This document shows positions 8,615 through 17,811 of a DNA stretch of 64,000 nt, piece by piece. The notes under the pieces were generated by a model. It saw only the letters and a program-made list of their open reading frames with translations. It did not search any database and was not told the origin of the DNA. The stretch's first letter is position 1; every line of letters begins with the position of its first letter. Made by a program: the position numbers and the translations under genes. Origin of the DNA: Granulicella sp. S190 (GTDB taxonomy: Bacteria; Acidobacteriota; Terriglobia; Terriglobales; Acidobacteriaceae); NCBI RefSeq assembly GCF_009766095.1, contig NZ_LMUD01000014.1, positions 573,715 to 637,714 of the forward strand, written 5' to 3'.

Positions 8615-10716
8615 CCCGCGACCACGATCTCCGAGAAGTCCGCGATCCTCGAAAACTCCCCGAAGACATTGTTGACAAGAGAGAGACGGCTCGCACGAAC
8701 GTCAATCTGATCCGTAAGCACCATCACGGTATCAAAGAACTCCCGAAGCAGTGGCCCGAACTTCGCTATATCGATAAGCGCACCCTCATAATCCCCTCCC
8801 GCCGCCAAATTCTCGATTTCAGGCGCTCGAAGTCGTAACTCCTCATAAAGCGCAATCTCTGAAGAATCGAATAATTTTCCAGGTGCCGAAGGTATTTCAT
8901 ATCCCTTCTCCTTTGCCTGCGCAAGGATGTTCTTCATCCGCTTGAATGCCGAAGCAACTTCTGCAAAGCCCTCGCCGCGACGAACCGCCGTCACCGCCTC
9001 TGCACGCGCCACGGCATCCCGCACATCGTCAGAGCCTGTCGCGAGCACTGCCTTGACCACGTCATAAGCCTGTCCCCGCGCTTCGCGCAGATAGAAGTCG
9101 AGTCGCTCCGCAAAAAAATCTCGTACCTTTGCAACCACCGCAGGATCGAAGCTCCCGCTCTCCGCAACTTCGCTCAGCTTCAACGGAAGCGCCATCTCCG
9201 TCTCCGCCAGAATCTTCACAATCCCATTCGCCGCCCTGCGTAGCGCGAACGGATCCTTCGAGCCGGTTGGCTCCAGTCCCAACCCAAACATCCCCGCGAT
9301 CGTATCCGCCTTATCCGCAATCGCGAGCAGCGCGCCCTCCACCGTCCGCGGTACAGAGTCATCCATCGACTCCGGCTTGTACTGGTCATAGATAGCATCG
9401 CCGACAGCGGCAGGGAATCCCTGCGAACGCGCGTACAGTCCGCCCACCACACCCTGCAGCTCCGTAAACTCCTTCACTAACTCGGCAGTCAAATCCGCCT
9501 TCGCAAGTAAAGCCGCTTGATCCAAGGCCGCCACATCGACCGCCACGCCATGCTTTGCAACAATCCCGGCAAGTCCGGCCGCTACCTTCCGCACCCGCTC
9601 CGTCTTCTTTTCATAACTCCCAAGATCCTTCTGGAACGTCACGTTCTCCAGCAGCTTTACCCGCTCCACCAGCGGCACTCGCTGATCGAACTCCCAGAAG
9701 AACCTCGCATCATTAAACCGCGCTCTCAGCACCCGTTCATTGCCATGCCGAATCACCGCCACACCCGCCTCATCGGCCTCGGTATTCAACACCGCCAAAA
9801 AATGAGGAGCCAGCTTGCCTTCCTTATCCTCCACCGCAAAGTAGCTCTGGTGATCCCGCATCACCGTCACCAGAACCTCCTCAGGCAACGCCAGGTACTC
9901 GCTCTCGAACCCGCCCAGCAACACCGAAGGCCACTCCGTCAACTGCGTCAGCTTGTCCACCAGCGCATGATCCTCGCGCCATCGCAGCCCCGACCCCGTG
10001 GGATCACCAGCCCGCGTCACCTTGTCCAAAGCCTTGCGAATCCTCTGCCGCCGCACCTCCACATCCGCGACCACAAACCCACCCAGCAGCGCATCTTCAT
10101 AGTCAGCGGGAGCGTTCAGAGCGATCTCCTGCTCCCCAAACAACACCCGATGTCCATGCGTAACACTTCCAGCTACATATCCACCAAACTCCACCTGCAC
10201 CGTCTCGGCGCCCAGCATCGCCACCATCCAACGCACCGGCCTTACAAACCTCTCCGGCCGCCCCTCACGCCAGTACATATTTTTCGCCCAGTAGATCCCC
10301 GCAAGCTCCTTAGGCATCTCCGCCGCGATCACCTCCGCAGCACCACGCCCTACCTTCACCGAAGTCGCCGCAAGATACTCTCCCTTTGCGTTCGTAATCG
10401 TCTTCAGCGCCGCAACTTCAACTCCAGCCTTCTTCGCAAACGCCACCGCCGCAGGTGTAGCCACACCATCCTTGTAAGCTACCTTCACCGAAGGCCCCAC
10501 CAGCTCCTCGGCCACATCCTGCTGCTGCTCCGCAACACCCGCGACCCAAACCGCCAACCTCCTCGGCGTCGCAAAGCTCTTAGACACAGCACCCGACTCC
10601 ACCAGCCGCTCGCGCTCGAGCATCTTCACCACGCGCTGCTCCAACTCCGCCTGCGCGCCTGCAATCATTCGTGCCGGAACCTCTTCCAACCCAATCTCAA
10701 ACAAAAAATCAGCCAT
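8611..10716 (-). CDS. glyS: Glycine--tRNA ligase beta subunit
   Basis: Beta subunit of the alpha2-beta2 glycyl-tRNA synthetase, which charges tRNA-Gly with glycine in the cytosol. The 701 residues are full length for the family. The N-terminus MADFLFEIGLEEVPARMI, the internal VRPVRWMVAMLG, FGGYVAGSVTHGHR and the DHQSYFAVEDKEGKLAPHFL segments are typical. The anticodon-binding-like C-terminal part includes FAEVASAFKRMKNILAQA. It begins five bases after the glyQ stop, so the two subunits are co-translated from one operon. Its stop overlaps the converging small membrane gene by four bases. Confidence 0.97.
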   Translation of the reverse strand: MADFLFEIGLEEVPARMIAGAQAELEQRVVKMLERERLVESGAVSKSFATPRRLAVWVAGVAEQQQDVAEELVGPSVKVAYKDGVATPAAVAFAKKAGVEVAALKTITNAKGEYLAATSVKVGRGAAEVIAAEMPKELAGIYWAKNMYWREGRPERFVRPVRWMVAMLGAETVQVEFGGYVAGSVTHGHRVLFGEQEIALNAPADYEDALLGGFVVADVEVRRQRIRKALDKVTRAGDPTGSGLRWREDHALVDKLTQLTEWPSVLLGGFESEYLALPEEVLVTVMRDHQSYFAVEDKEGKLAPHFLAVLNTEADEAGVAVIRHGNERVLRARFNDARFFWEFDQRVPLVERVKLLENVTFQKDLGSYEKKTERVRKVAAGLAGIVAKHGVAVDVAALDQAALLAKADLTAELVKEFTELQGVVGGLYARSQGFPAAVGDAIYDQYKPESMDDSVPRTVEGALLAIADKADTIAGMFGLGLEPTGSKDPFALRRAANGIVKILAETEMALPLKLSEVAESGSFDPAVVAKVRDFFAERLDFYLREARGQAYDVVKAVLATGSDDVRDAVARAEAVTAVRRGEGFAEVASAFKRMKNILAQAKEKGYEIPSAPGKLFDSSEIALYEELRLRAPEIENLAAGGDYEGALIDIAKFGPLLREFFDTVMVLTDQIDVRASRLSLVNNVFGEFSRIADFSEIVVAG

Positions 10717-10721
10717 GTCTT

Positions 10722-11732
10722 CTACCGAACCTCTACTTCCGCTGCACTCGTTGTCTGTCGCAGCTGCAACGCCTCACCCTGCGCCGCATACGCCTTCGCC
10801 AGTCCCACCACCAGTGTCCGAATCCGCGCCATCACACCGACGCGCTCCGTCACGGAGATCGCTCCCCGCGCATCGAGCAGGTTAAACATATGCGAGCACT
10901 TCAACGCCAGCTCATAGGCCCCCAGCACCGGAAACCGCTTCACTGTTAGCTCATCCATCTTCGCGAACTCCTTGAAGTCGTCACGAAATCCAGCCTTCTC
11001 CAAAAGAGCCTTGCACTCGGCCTCATACAAATTCAAATGCTCCCAAAGCTTCCCCACATCCGCATAGTCGAAGCTGTAAGCCGAAAACTGCTCCTCCTCG
11101 GCCAGACGCATCTCCCCATACGTCACTTCGCGCCCGGTGTCAGGCTCGACCGCCCAGACGATGTCATAGATCGAATCGACATCCTGCAAAAACCCGGCGA
11201 TCCGCTCCAGCCCATACGTAATCTCTCCGCAGATCGGATCCAGATCCATCCCGCCGCACTGCTGAAAGTAAGTGAACTGCGTAATCTCCAGCCCATCCAG
11301 CATCACCTGCCAGCCAACGCCCCACGCGCCGCCCACCGGCCACTCCCAGTTGTCCTCTTCAAACTTGATGTCATGTTCCTTCAGGTCGATCCCAATCGCC
11401 ACCAGCGACTCGAGATACATCTCTTGAATCCGCACCGGTGGCGGCTTCAGAATCACCTGCAGCTGCGTATGCCGAAACAGCCGGTTCGGATTCTCTCCAT
11501 ACCGTCCATCCGCCGGCCTGCGCGAGGGCTGCGCATACGCGATCCTCACCGGCTTCGGCCCCAGCACGCGCAAAAACGTATCCGGCGACATCGTTCCCGC
11601 GCCTACCTCAACATCGTAAGACTGCTGCAACACGCAACCCCTATCCGCCCAAAACCGCTGTAGCGTAAACAACAGCTCCTGAAACGTCAGCGCGCGCTTC
11701 TTCCCAGCAACCTCAGAAACCGATCCAGTCAT
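10722..11732 (-). CDS. glyQ: Glycine--tRNA ligase alpha subunit
   Basis: Catalytic alpha subunit of bacterial heterotetrameric glycyl-tRNA synthetase. Motifs seen are [56 protein letters not shown] and ITYGLERIA near the C-terminal third. The chosen start is the ATG at 11732 ([16 protein letters not shown]), with GAGAGAG just upstream. The frame is open for 26 more codons upstream, but those residues do not fit the family, and 336 aa is already a little longer than usual. It is first in an operon with glyS. Confidence 0.96.
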   Translation of the reverse strand: MTGSVSEVAGKKRALTFQELLFTLQRFWADRGCVLQQSYDVEVGAGTMSPDTFLRVLGPKPVRIAYAQPSRRPADGRYGENPNRLFRHTQLQVILKPPPVRIQEMYLESLVAIGIDLKEHDIKFEEDNWEWPVGGAWGVGWQVMLDGLEITQFTYFQQCGGMDLDPICGEITYGLERIAGFLQDVDSIYDIVWAVEPDTGREVTYGEMRLAEEEQFSAYSFDYADVGKLWEHLNLYEAECKALLEKAGFRDDFKEFAKMDELTVKRFPVLGAYELALKCSHMFNLLDARGAISVTERVGVMARIRTLVVGLAKAYAAQGEALQLRQTTSAAEVEVR

Positions 11733-11842
11733 ATCTCTCTCTTCAATCCGGCAATCCCTCGATTCTAACCGTTCACCCCCATAACTCCCACGACACAGCC
11801 CAGCGCCCACTTAATTGACATACGCGCGGAACACTCTGTCTT

Positions 11843-12934
11843 TCACTGAGGCGTCGTAAGTAGGTGGCGGCTTCCCACCTCCGGAGCCAGTGAAGGATCC
11901 GTGTGCACCGTCGTAGGATCTCCCATCACCTTCGCATCAGCGATCGGAACCGAGATCCCGGTAGGTCGGATAAACGCGTTGCTCTTGTCGATTGTGACCG
12001 TCAACTCATGCCTTCCCTGGGTCGAGTTATACGGACGGGGAAACTCAACAATGTAGCGACCACGAACCAAAGACACAAACTGCGGCAGCTTTTTTTCAAC
12101 ACTCGCTCTATTCACCGTTAGCACCATGCCCCCGCTAAGTTCACATATCGAATCGAATGCGCTCACAGAGTCTCTGCCTTGCGAAAAAACGTGCATAGGA
12201 TCATTCGGGACATAGTTCATGCCAAAGATCGCCACCCCCGAGCTCTGCGCAAACACCCTCACGTCGTTCCATCGATGAGTACTCCCTTTATCGCTCCCGT
12301 CCGTTATCGCCAGAATCACGCGTCTCCCCGGCACGCCGGATAGCTGGTCAGTGAGAAACGCCAGAGCATCCCAAAGAGGCACCTCCTGCTTACACTTCGT
12401 GCCGTGTCTGTCCTCTCCTCGATCTGTCCACGGCTTCAAAGCCCCTGCCACTTGCAGCTTCAGCCTCTCAGGCGTGGCCGGACTATCGACCGTGGATCGA
12501 GTGAAGTTACAGTCCAGCGCATACACGGTCACATGGTCCTGCGGACGCAAAGACGTCGGCGCCAGCGCAGCAATGGCGCGCTTCAACTGCGGCATCAGCT
12601 CCTCTTCCGGCCCGCTCGTATCCAGCAGGATCGCCAGCGAAATCGGATCATCCCCCTCTACCCGTACATGCGAAGCCTTGAACGGAGGCCCTCCATCGAA
12701 GGTGACGCTAAATCTGCTGCTCGCAATCGGCCCGATCGTCTGGCGTCGGGAACCCAGCACCAACACCGGGATCTGGACCGTATTCGCATAGACGTGCAGC
12801 GTCGGAATCCCTTGATCCTGTGCCGCCATCAACCGTCCGCCCGATCCATCCACCATGCCGGTACCAAGTAGGCATGCAAAGACCAGTCGATAAATATTCT
12901 TCCAACACCACGCAAAGAAGCTCTGCTGCATCAT
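11843..12934 (-). CDS. Secreted acidobacterial VWFA-related protein
   Basis: About 363 residues with an N-terminal signal or anchor (AWCWKNIYRLVFACLLGTGM). A von Willebrand A-type fold follows, of the variant repeatedly found in acidobacteria (TIGR03436-like). ISLAILLDTSGPEEEL is the degenerate MIDAS strand (D-T-S-G instead of D-x-S-x-S), and RRVILAITDGSDKGSTHRWN is the second metal-site loop. Such proteins are exported and of unknown role, perhaps in adhesion or protein-protein contacts. The start at the double ATG 12934/12931 is preceded by GCGGGG; the frame continues upstream to 12961. It lies alone downstream of nothing obvious, 110 bp from glyQ. Confidence 0.8.
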   Translation of the reverse strand: MMQQSFFAWCWKNIYRLVFACLLGTGMVDGSGGRLMAAQDQGIPTLHVYANTVQIPVLVLGSRRQTIGPIASSRFSVTFDGGPPFKASHVRVEGDDPISLAILLDTSGPEEELMPQLKRAIAALAPTSLRPQDHVTVYALDCNFTRSTVDSPATPERLKLQVAGALKPWTDRGEDRHGTKCKQEVPLWDALAFLTDQLSGVPGRRVILAITDGSDKGSTHRWNDVRVFAQSSGVAIFGMNYVPNDPMHVFSQGRDSVSAFDSICELSGGMVLTVNRASVEKKLPQFVSLVRGRYIVEFPRPYNSTQGRHELTVTIDKSNAFIRPTGISVPIADAKVMGDPTTVHTDPSLAPEVGSRHLLTTPQ

Positions 12935-13209
12935 CCCCGCAGTATGCCAGAACTCTGCCACGACGGCTATCCATCACATCACGCTGCTATCTTCACGCCT
13001 CTCTCAAATGCCGTCCGCTCCTGTTCGATCTCCTCCTCGTGCACTTCGCCTTATCTTTCACCTCCGGCTTCTTAGCTGTACTCCAGGCCGAACTCACTAT
13101 TTTTTTCCATGAAATTTTCACTCTCTTCTGCCTAAGTGTAGATATTTCAGGCACCTACTTCCCCAGGCCGCCCAAAAACCCTACTATCAATTAGGAGAAT
13201 TCATCACCC

Positions 13210-13980
13210 ATGAACACCACTGGCAATACCATTCTCATCACCGGCGGCGGCTCCGGCATCGGCCGCGGCCTCGCAGAGGCCTTCCACAAACTCGGCAACC
13301 ACGTCATCATCGCCGGCCGTCGCAAACAACTCCTCGACGAGACCGTCGCCGCCAATCCCGGCATGTCATCCGCCGTACTCGACATCGACAACGCCGCAAG
13401 CATCCGCGCCTTCGCCGCCAAGCTCATAACCGACTTTCCCACCCTCAACGCCGTCATCCACAGCGCCGGCATCATGCGCTTCGAGAACCTCCTCGCCCAA
13501 CCCGAAGATCTCGTCGACGCCGAGGCCATCGTCACCACCAATCTCCTCGGCACCATCCGCCTCACCGCGGCCCTGCTCCCTCACTTCCAAAAGCAGCCCC
13601 ACGCCGCCATCCTTACCGTCACCTCTATCCTTGCCTTCTTGCCCCTCGCCATGGCGCCCACCTACAACGCCACCAAGGCCGCCATCCACTCCTACACCGA
13701 ATCCCTGCGCCACCAACTCAAATCCACCAACATACAGGTCCTCGAAATCATCCCTCCCTACGTCCAGACCGAGCTCACAGGCAGTCACCAGGTATCAGAC
13801 CCGCGCGCCATGCCCCTCGCCGACTACCTCAACGAAACCATGCAAATCTTCAAAACCCAACCCAACGCCACCGAGATCCTGGTCGAACGCGGCAAGCCCA
13901 TGCGCTTCGCCCAACAAAACGGCCCGGAAAAATACGCCGCCTTCTTCATCCAGTTCAACGACGCCATGTCGTCGCATTAA
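13210..13980 (+). CDS. SDR-family oxidoreductase (DltE-like)
   Basis: A short-chain dehydrogenase/reductase of 256 residues. The N-terminal NAD(P)-binding motif is ITGGGSGIGRGLAEAF (about 10-25). NAGIM-like HSAGIMRFENLL follows near residue 80-95. The active site has Ser in TVTSILAF and the Tyr-x3-Lys motif in TYNATKAAIHSYTESLRHQL. NAGRRKQLLDE-type specificity (AGRRKQLL after beta2) suggests NADPH. The substrate is unknown; the closest look-alike by pattern is DltE. AGGAG lies at 13192-13196, a slightly long 13 bases from the ATG. A bidirectional terminator follows. Confidence 0.88.
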   Translation: MNTTGNTILITGGGSGIGRGLAEAFHKLGNHVIIAGRRKQLLDETVAANPGMSSAVLDIDNAASIRAFAAKLITDFPTLNAVIHSAGIMRFENLLAQPEDLVDAEAIVTTNLLGTIRLTAALLPHFQKQPHAAILTVTSILAFLPLAMAPTYNATKAAIHSYTESLRHQLKSTNIQVLEIIPPYVQTELTGSHQVSDPRAMPLADYLNETMQIFKTQPNATEILVERGKPMRFAQQNGPEKYAAFFIQFNDAMSSH

Positions 13981-13987
13981 ACCCAAA

Positions 13988-14026
13988 AGCCAGTCCTACG
14001 CCGTACACGCATAGGACTGGCTCTTT
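13988..14026. terminator. Bidirectional terminator between the SDR and permease genes
   Basis: An 11-bp perfect stem (13988-13998 AGCCAGTCCTA with 14012-14022 TAGGACTGGCT) has CTTT on the plus side and TTTTGGGTTT on the minus side. It sits between two converging genes and can serve both. Confidence 0.8.
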
Positions 14027-14043
14027 CAAATCTGCAGAGCGAG

Positions 14044-15132
14044 CTAAGAGACAGGCAACCGCATCATCACAAATCCGGCCGCGCATCCCAGCAGCGCAAC
14101 CGCACCTGCAAGCTGCGCACTGGTCTTCCACCCCAGCTGCTTTCCCAAAGCCGTAAGCGAATAGAGACTCACCGGACCCAGCGTGCACAGCAGCGCCGCG
14201 ACATAAGGCAGCGGCACACCGGCGTGGTAGAGCACATACGCAATGCCGACATCGAGCGCCATCGGCACCGGTAGCAGCGTACCCAGAATCGCCACCCCAA
14301 TCACACCCAGCACCGATACCGGAACATGCGTCCCATAGGCCGGAATCAGCTCAGCCGCCATCGCACCCGTCACTGCGGCCAGCAGCATCCACGGCAACGT
14401 CAACAGCGTCAGCCGCAACAGATTCCGCAGGTACGTCCCACAAAACGCAATCAGCCTCGGTCCCAGCTCCTGCGCCGCAACCGGAACCCCAATACTCTTC
14501 ACCACCAGCTTGTTCTCCGCGACCAGCCACGGCAGTGCAATCAGCAACAGCACCGGCACCACCACGCGCATCGCAGCCAGCGGGAGCGGAAACAGAACAA
14601 AAGCCATCGCCACCACGACAGGATTGAAGCTGGGAGAGCTGATCATCGCAGCTACCGTCAGTCGCGTGCTCGCCCCACCCACCAGCAGACTCTGACCCAC
14701 AGGAGTCGCGCAGTTCGTACACACTCCCAGCGGCGCACCCGCCACCGCCCCGCACAGCACATTTCCCGCAGCGGACGAGAACCGCTTCGGTGTACCCACC
14801 CCAACCAGCAGCGTCATCATCGCCGCGCCAAACGGCAGCGCAAAGTACATCCCAAACCGATTCGTGTAGAGCCAGTTCACACTCGTCCGCAAAACTCTCG
14901 TCGGTGCCGGCATCGCGGGCGTCACCTTCAGCAACGTGTCGAACGAGATCGGCCCCGCAACCTTAATCGCCGTTCCTGCATGCATCTTTTTCAGCAGCGC
15001 CGGATACCTCTGCTGGCTCCAGAAGATCATCACAGCACCAACCGCGATCAGCAGAGCCAGCGATATCTCAAGCGACCGCGGTGACGAAGCGGGACCCGCG
15101 AACTTGGGACGTACCATCCTGGTTGTGCTCAT
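14044..15132 (-). CDS. Predicted permease (ArsP / SO_0444-like)
   Basis: A 362-residue membrane protein with about nine or ten hydrophobic segments. The conserved site GVCTNCATPVGQSLLVGGAS (around residue 135-155) carries the Cys-x-x-Cys seen in permeases of the ArsP/DUF318 superfamily, which export metals or organoarsenicals. The second half repeats the fold (LGTLLPVPMALDVG with an acidic residue in the membrane). A metal or metalloid efflux role is likely but the substrate cannot be told from sequence. There is no ArsR-type regulator beside it. The gene ends just before the shared terminator and begins about 70 bp from recO. Confidence 0.65.
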   Translation of the reverse strand: MSTTRMVRPKFAGPASSPRSLEISLALLIAVGAVMIFWSQQRYPALLKKMHAGTAIKVAGPISFDTLLKVTPAMPAPTRVLRTSVNWLYTNRFGMYFALPFGAAMMTLLVGVGTPKRFSSAAGNVLCGAVAGAPLGVCTNCATPVGQSLLVGGASTRLTVAAMISSPSFNPVVVAMAFVLFPLPLAAMRVVVPVLLLIALPWLVAENKLVVKSIGVPVAAQELGPRLIAFCGTYLRNLLRLTLLTLPWMLLAAVTGAMAAELIPAYGTHVPVSVLGVIGVAILGTLLPVPMALDVGIAYVLYHAGVPLPYVAALLCTLGPVSLYSLTALGKQLGWKTSAQLAGAVALLGCAAGFVMMRLPVS

Positions 15133-15204
15133 AAGAGGCCCAAGTCTACTTCACACTCGGTGCCATCGAACATCCATCAATAGGTTGAGGCACAAAACGT
15201 CAGC

Positions 15205-15942
15205 CTAAGCTCTGCCGAGCGCCCTCGCGCTCACCAATCGCCGCTCCAGATGCCGCTCCAGCGTCTCCACGGCAAACCTCCGCAAATCCGCCGCCCGCCC
15301 CTTCGGCCACTCCTCCTTCGCCAGCTCCCCCACCGTCCCGCGAAACATCCTCACCGCCTCGCCAACGGACTCCGCCGGCAACGCCACGCTCCCGCTTCGC
15401 CTGTCATCCACGCAGGTCACCCCATCGCTCGTACCCGAATACCAAACCGTTTCACTCCGCAAATCCAGCCCACACACCACGCAGTGGCCAAGCTCCGGCA
15501 TCCACCCCATCAGCCTGCTCATCCACAGCGAAAAATAAGTCACCGGCATCCACACCCGGCCCACCTGTATCTGATCCAACACCGCCAGCACCAGCCGAAA
15601 CACCGCGTCCTCCGGAGCCTGCTCCGGCAGCGCTTCCTCCACAACCTCGGCTAAAAACTGCAGCGCTGCCGTCCGCGCATAATCGATCGGCCTTGAGAGC
15701 GGCGAACTCAAAATCTCAAATGCATCCAGCCGCACCAGCTCCTGCTTCGGTCTCTCCGCATAGGTCGCCCGCACATACGTCATCGGCTCCAGCGCCCCGC
15801 CAAATCTACGCCGCGAACGCATCGCATGACGAGCCACCCCCTTCACTCGTCCCTGCTCCCGCGTAAACAGGCTCACCAGCAGGTCCGCCTCCTGGAACGG
15901 CCACACCCGCAACACGATCGCCTCTCCCTGCCGCTCTGTCAT
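15205..15942 (-). CDS. recO: DNA repair protein RecO
   Basis: RecO acts with RecF and RecR to load RecA onto gapped DNA and to anneal strands. The 245 residues have the family layout: an N-terminal OB fold (GEAIVLRVWPFQEADLLVSL, then TREQGRVKGVARHAMRSRRR, about 5-45), a helical middle, and a Cys cluster (CVVCGLDL about 150-157, then VTCVDD). The fourth zinc ligand of the classical finger is not evident, which is common in the family. It stands with no other repair gene, upstream of the permease on the same strand. Confidence 0.93.
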   Translation of the reverse strand: MTERQGEAIVLRVWPFQEADLLVSLFTREQGRVKGVARHAMRSRRRFGGALEPMTYVRATYAERPKQELVRLDAFEILSSPLSRPIDYARTAALQFLAEVVEEALPEQAPEDAVFRLVLAVLDQIQVGRVWMPVTYFSLWMSRLMGWMPELGHCVVCGLDLRSETVWYSGTSDGVTCVDDRRSGSVALPAESVGEAVRMFRGTVGELAKEEWPKGRAADLRRFAVETLERHLERRLVSARALGRA

Positions 15943-16003
15943 CTCTCCCAGACTAATCCACCTAAAGCATCCAGGCCGAGCCGCTCATTTAGGCTTGAAC
16001 CCC

Positions 16004-16038
16004 AAAAGAAAAACGCGCAGCCCTTAGGCCACGCGCGT
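16004..16038 (-). terminator. Terminator after the ferredoxin gene
   Basis: On the minus strand a GC-rich stem (ACGCGC at 16038-16033 pairing with GCGCGT at 16018-16013, extended by internal GGCC/GGGC pairing) is followed by TTTTTCTTTT. It lies just after the ferredoxin stop codon at 16059. Confidence 0.75.
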
Positions 16039-16058
16039 CTCTCGAACCACTGAAAAAA

Positions 16059-16319
16059 TTACCGCCCGAAGTGAGCCGCATTCTTCGTCTGATACTCCGC
16101 CCACTTCTCCGGCAGGTCATCACCGGCATAGATCGCCGACACCGGGCAAACCGGCACGCACGCGCCGCAGTCAATGCACTCCACAGGATCGATGAACAGC
16201 TGAACCGCATCGCTATATCCGTTCTCGTCCTTCTTCGGGTGGATACAATCTACCGGGCAGGCATCCACGCAAGCCGAATCCTTCGTTCCGATGCATGGTT
16301 CCGCAATCACATAGGCCAT
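16059..16319 (-). CDS. Ferredoxin, two-cluster bacterial type
   Basis: A small 86-residue cytosolic electron carrier. The N-terminal cluster ligands are C9, C17 and C21 in EPCIGTKDSACVDACPVDCI (only eight residues lie between the first two Cys). The classical C-x2-C-x2-C-x3-CP motif follows in ECIDCGACVPVCPVSAI. The pattern fits 7Fe/8Fe ferredoxins of the FdxA type ([3Fe-4S] plus [4Fe-4S]). It forms a single-gene unit with its own terminator. The redox partner is unknown. Confidence 0.93.
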   Translation of the reverse strand: MAYVIAEPCIGTKDSACVDACPVDCIHPKKDENGYSDAVQLFIDPVECIDCGACVPVCPVSAIYAGDDLPEKWAEYQTKNAAHFGR

Positions 16320-16522
16320 CTCAAAAATCTCCCTTATCCACGTCTAAAGTCGTCGCCTAAATTCGCCGCGCAAAACTAAGCTTGTGACTCGATTTTAGCA
16401 GCACAACCGCACTCCTTCGCAACTCGCGGGGTTGTGTCATGAAGACCACTTAGGCCTCATTCCGCCGCAATCTCTCGCTCTGCTCCCGCATTCTTGCTGT
16501 AAGAATTGCGGAATATCCTCCC

Positions 16523-17407
16523 CTACTTCGCAGCCGCCCGCCGCGCCGCAAACTCCGCCGGAGAAGGAATCGCCCCCAGCTCCCTGCCCGCAAACATCTC
16601 CGTAAACAGGTGCACCATCTCGCCGTGGATCAATCCATTCGTCCCCAGCGTCTCTCGGCTGTCCAGCGTAAACTTCCCGCCATCGAAGTGGCTCATCGTC
16701 CCACCGGCCTCTTCCACCATCAGGTAGCCCGCCGAGGTATCCCAGGGATTCAGATTGAACTCCCAGAACCCATCCAGCCGCCCTGCAGCCACATACGCCA
16801 GGTCCAGCGCCGCGCTCCCGGCACGTCTCACCCCATGCGACCGCAGCGTGATCTCGTTATAGAAGTGGACGTTCGGACTCTCGTGCCGCTTCTTGCTCGG
16901 AAACCCAGTAGCCGTCAGCGACTCCTGCAGCGTCGCAATCTTCGACACCGCGATCTTCCGTTGATTCAGCCACGCGCCCTTACCCCGCTCCGCCGAAAAC
17001 ATCTCATCCCGCAGCGGATCGTAGATCACCCCGGCAACCATCTCTCCATCCGCATCCGCCGCCAGCCCCGCCGCACGTCTCTCCAGACCCAGCACCACGC
17101 AGAACGCCGGAAACCCGTGCGCAAAATTAGTCGTTCCATCCAACGGATCCACATACCACCGGTACTCGCTGTCCAACCCGCTCCGCGTTCCCTCTTCGCC
17201 ATACACTCCATGCGAAGGAAACGCAGCCTTCAGCTTCTCCACAATCAACTGCTCGCTGGCACGGTCCGCCTCGGTCACCAGGTCCACATCGCCCTTGTAC
17301 TCGGTCGCCACGCCCTTGGCATAAAACCCACGCAGCAGCGCCCCCGCCTGCCGCGCAATTCCCTCAGCCACGTGCGCAAAATCGAACTTCTTCACCATCC
17401 CCATCAC
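16523..17407 (-). CDS. suhB: Inositol monophosphatase family protein
   Basis: A Mg2+-dependent, lithium-sensitive type phosphatase of 294 residues. The metal-binding motifs are all present: GEEG (about 71-74), WYVDPLDGTTNFAHGF (about 84-99, with Asp-Pro-Leu-Asp-Gly-Thr) and the C-terminal WDTSAGYLMVEEAGG. The substrate is probably inositol-1-phosphate or a related sugar phosphate; SuhB-type proteins also act in rRNA antitermination in E. coli, which cannot be inferred here. The tail (ELGAIPSPAEFAARRAAAK) is longer than in the classical enzyme. The first codons MMGMVKK offer alternative starts at 17404 and 17398. Confidence 0.9.
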   Translation of the reverse strand: MMGMVKKFDFAHVAEGIARQAGALLRGFYAKGVATEYKGDVDLVTEADRASEQLIVEKLKAAFPSHGVYGEEGTRSGLDSEYRWYVDPLDGTTNFAHGFPAFCVVLGLERRAAGLAADADGEMVAGVIYDPLRDEMFSAERGKGAWLNQRKIAVSKIATLQESLTATGFPSKKRHESPNVHFYNEITLRSHGVRRAGSAALDLAYVAAGRLDGFWEFNLNPWDTSAGYLMVEEAGGTMSHFDGGKFTLDSRETLGTNGLIHGEMVHLFTEMFAGRELGAIPSPAEFAARRAAAK

Positions 17408-17532
17408 AACACCTCATCTTCCACCCTAGCACCAGCCGCCACTTCGAACCGCCGCCAGTGCTATCGTTGTCCTCCAGAGTATCCTTGTGTCCCGCTGAGC
17501 CTGCTCAAACTCCATCTCCCCAGAGGTCCGTC

Positions 17533-17808
17533 TTGCCAAAGTTTTTGATCGAACGCGACATCCCCGGCGCGGGTCACTTCACGCGCGAGCAGCTCATCGC
17601 CATCTCTGAAAGCTCCTGCCGAACCCTCCGCGGCATCGACCCCGAAGTGCAATGGCTCACCTCCTTCGTCACCGCCGACAAGATCTTCTGCATTTACATC
17701 GCGCCTGACGAAGAGATCATCCGCCGCCACGCCTTCGAAGGCGGCTTCCCCGCCAACGTCATCACCCTCATCCACAACGTAGTCGATCCAAGCTATGCCG
17801 ATGCGTGA
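17533..17808 (+). CDS. DUF4242 family small protein
   Basis: A 91-residue protein with the ferredoxin-like DUF4242 pattern: FLIERDIPGAGHFTREQL at the start, QWLTSFVTADKIFCIYIAP in the middle, and HAFEGGFPANVITLIHNVVD at the end. Some family members have been described as metal-binding. The start is taken as TTG at 17533, with AGAGG (17522-17526) upstream, because the homologous region begins exactly there. The 25 upstream codons from the ATG at 17458 are Ser/Pro-rich and do not fit. The gene is convergent with the frameshifted gene that ends at 17812. Confidence 0.8.
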   Translation: MPKFLIERDIPGAGHFTREQLIAISESSCRTLRGIDPEVQWLTSFVTADKIFCIYIAPDEEIIRRHAFEGGFPANVITLIHNVVDPSYADA

Positions 17809-17811
17809 CCC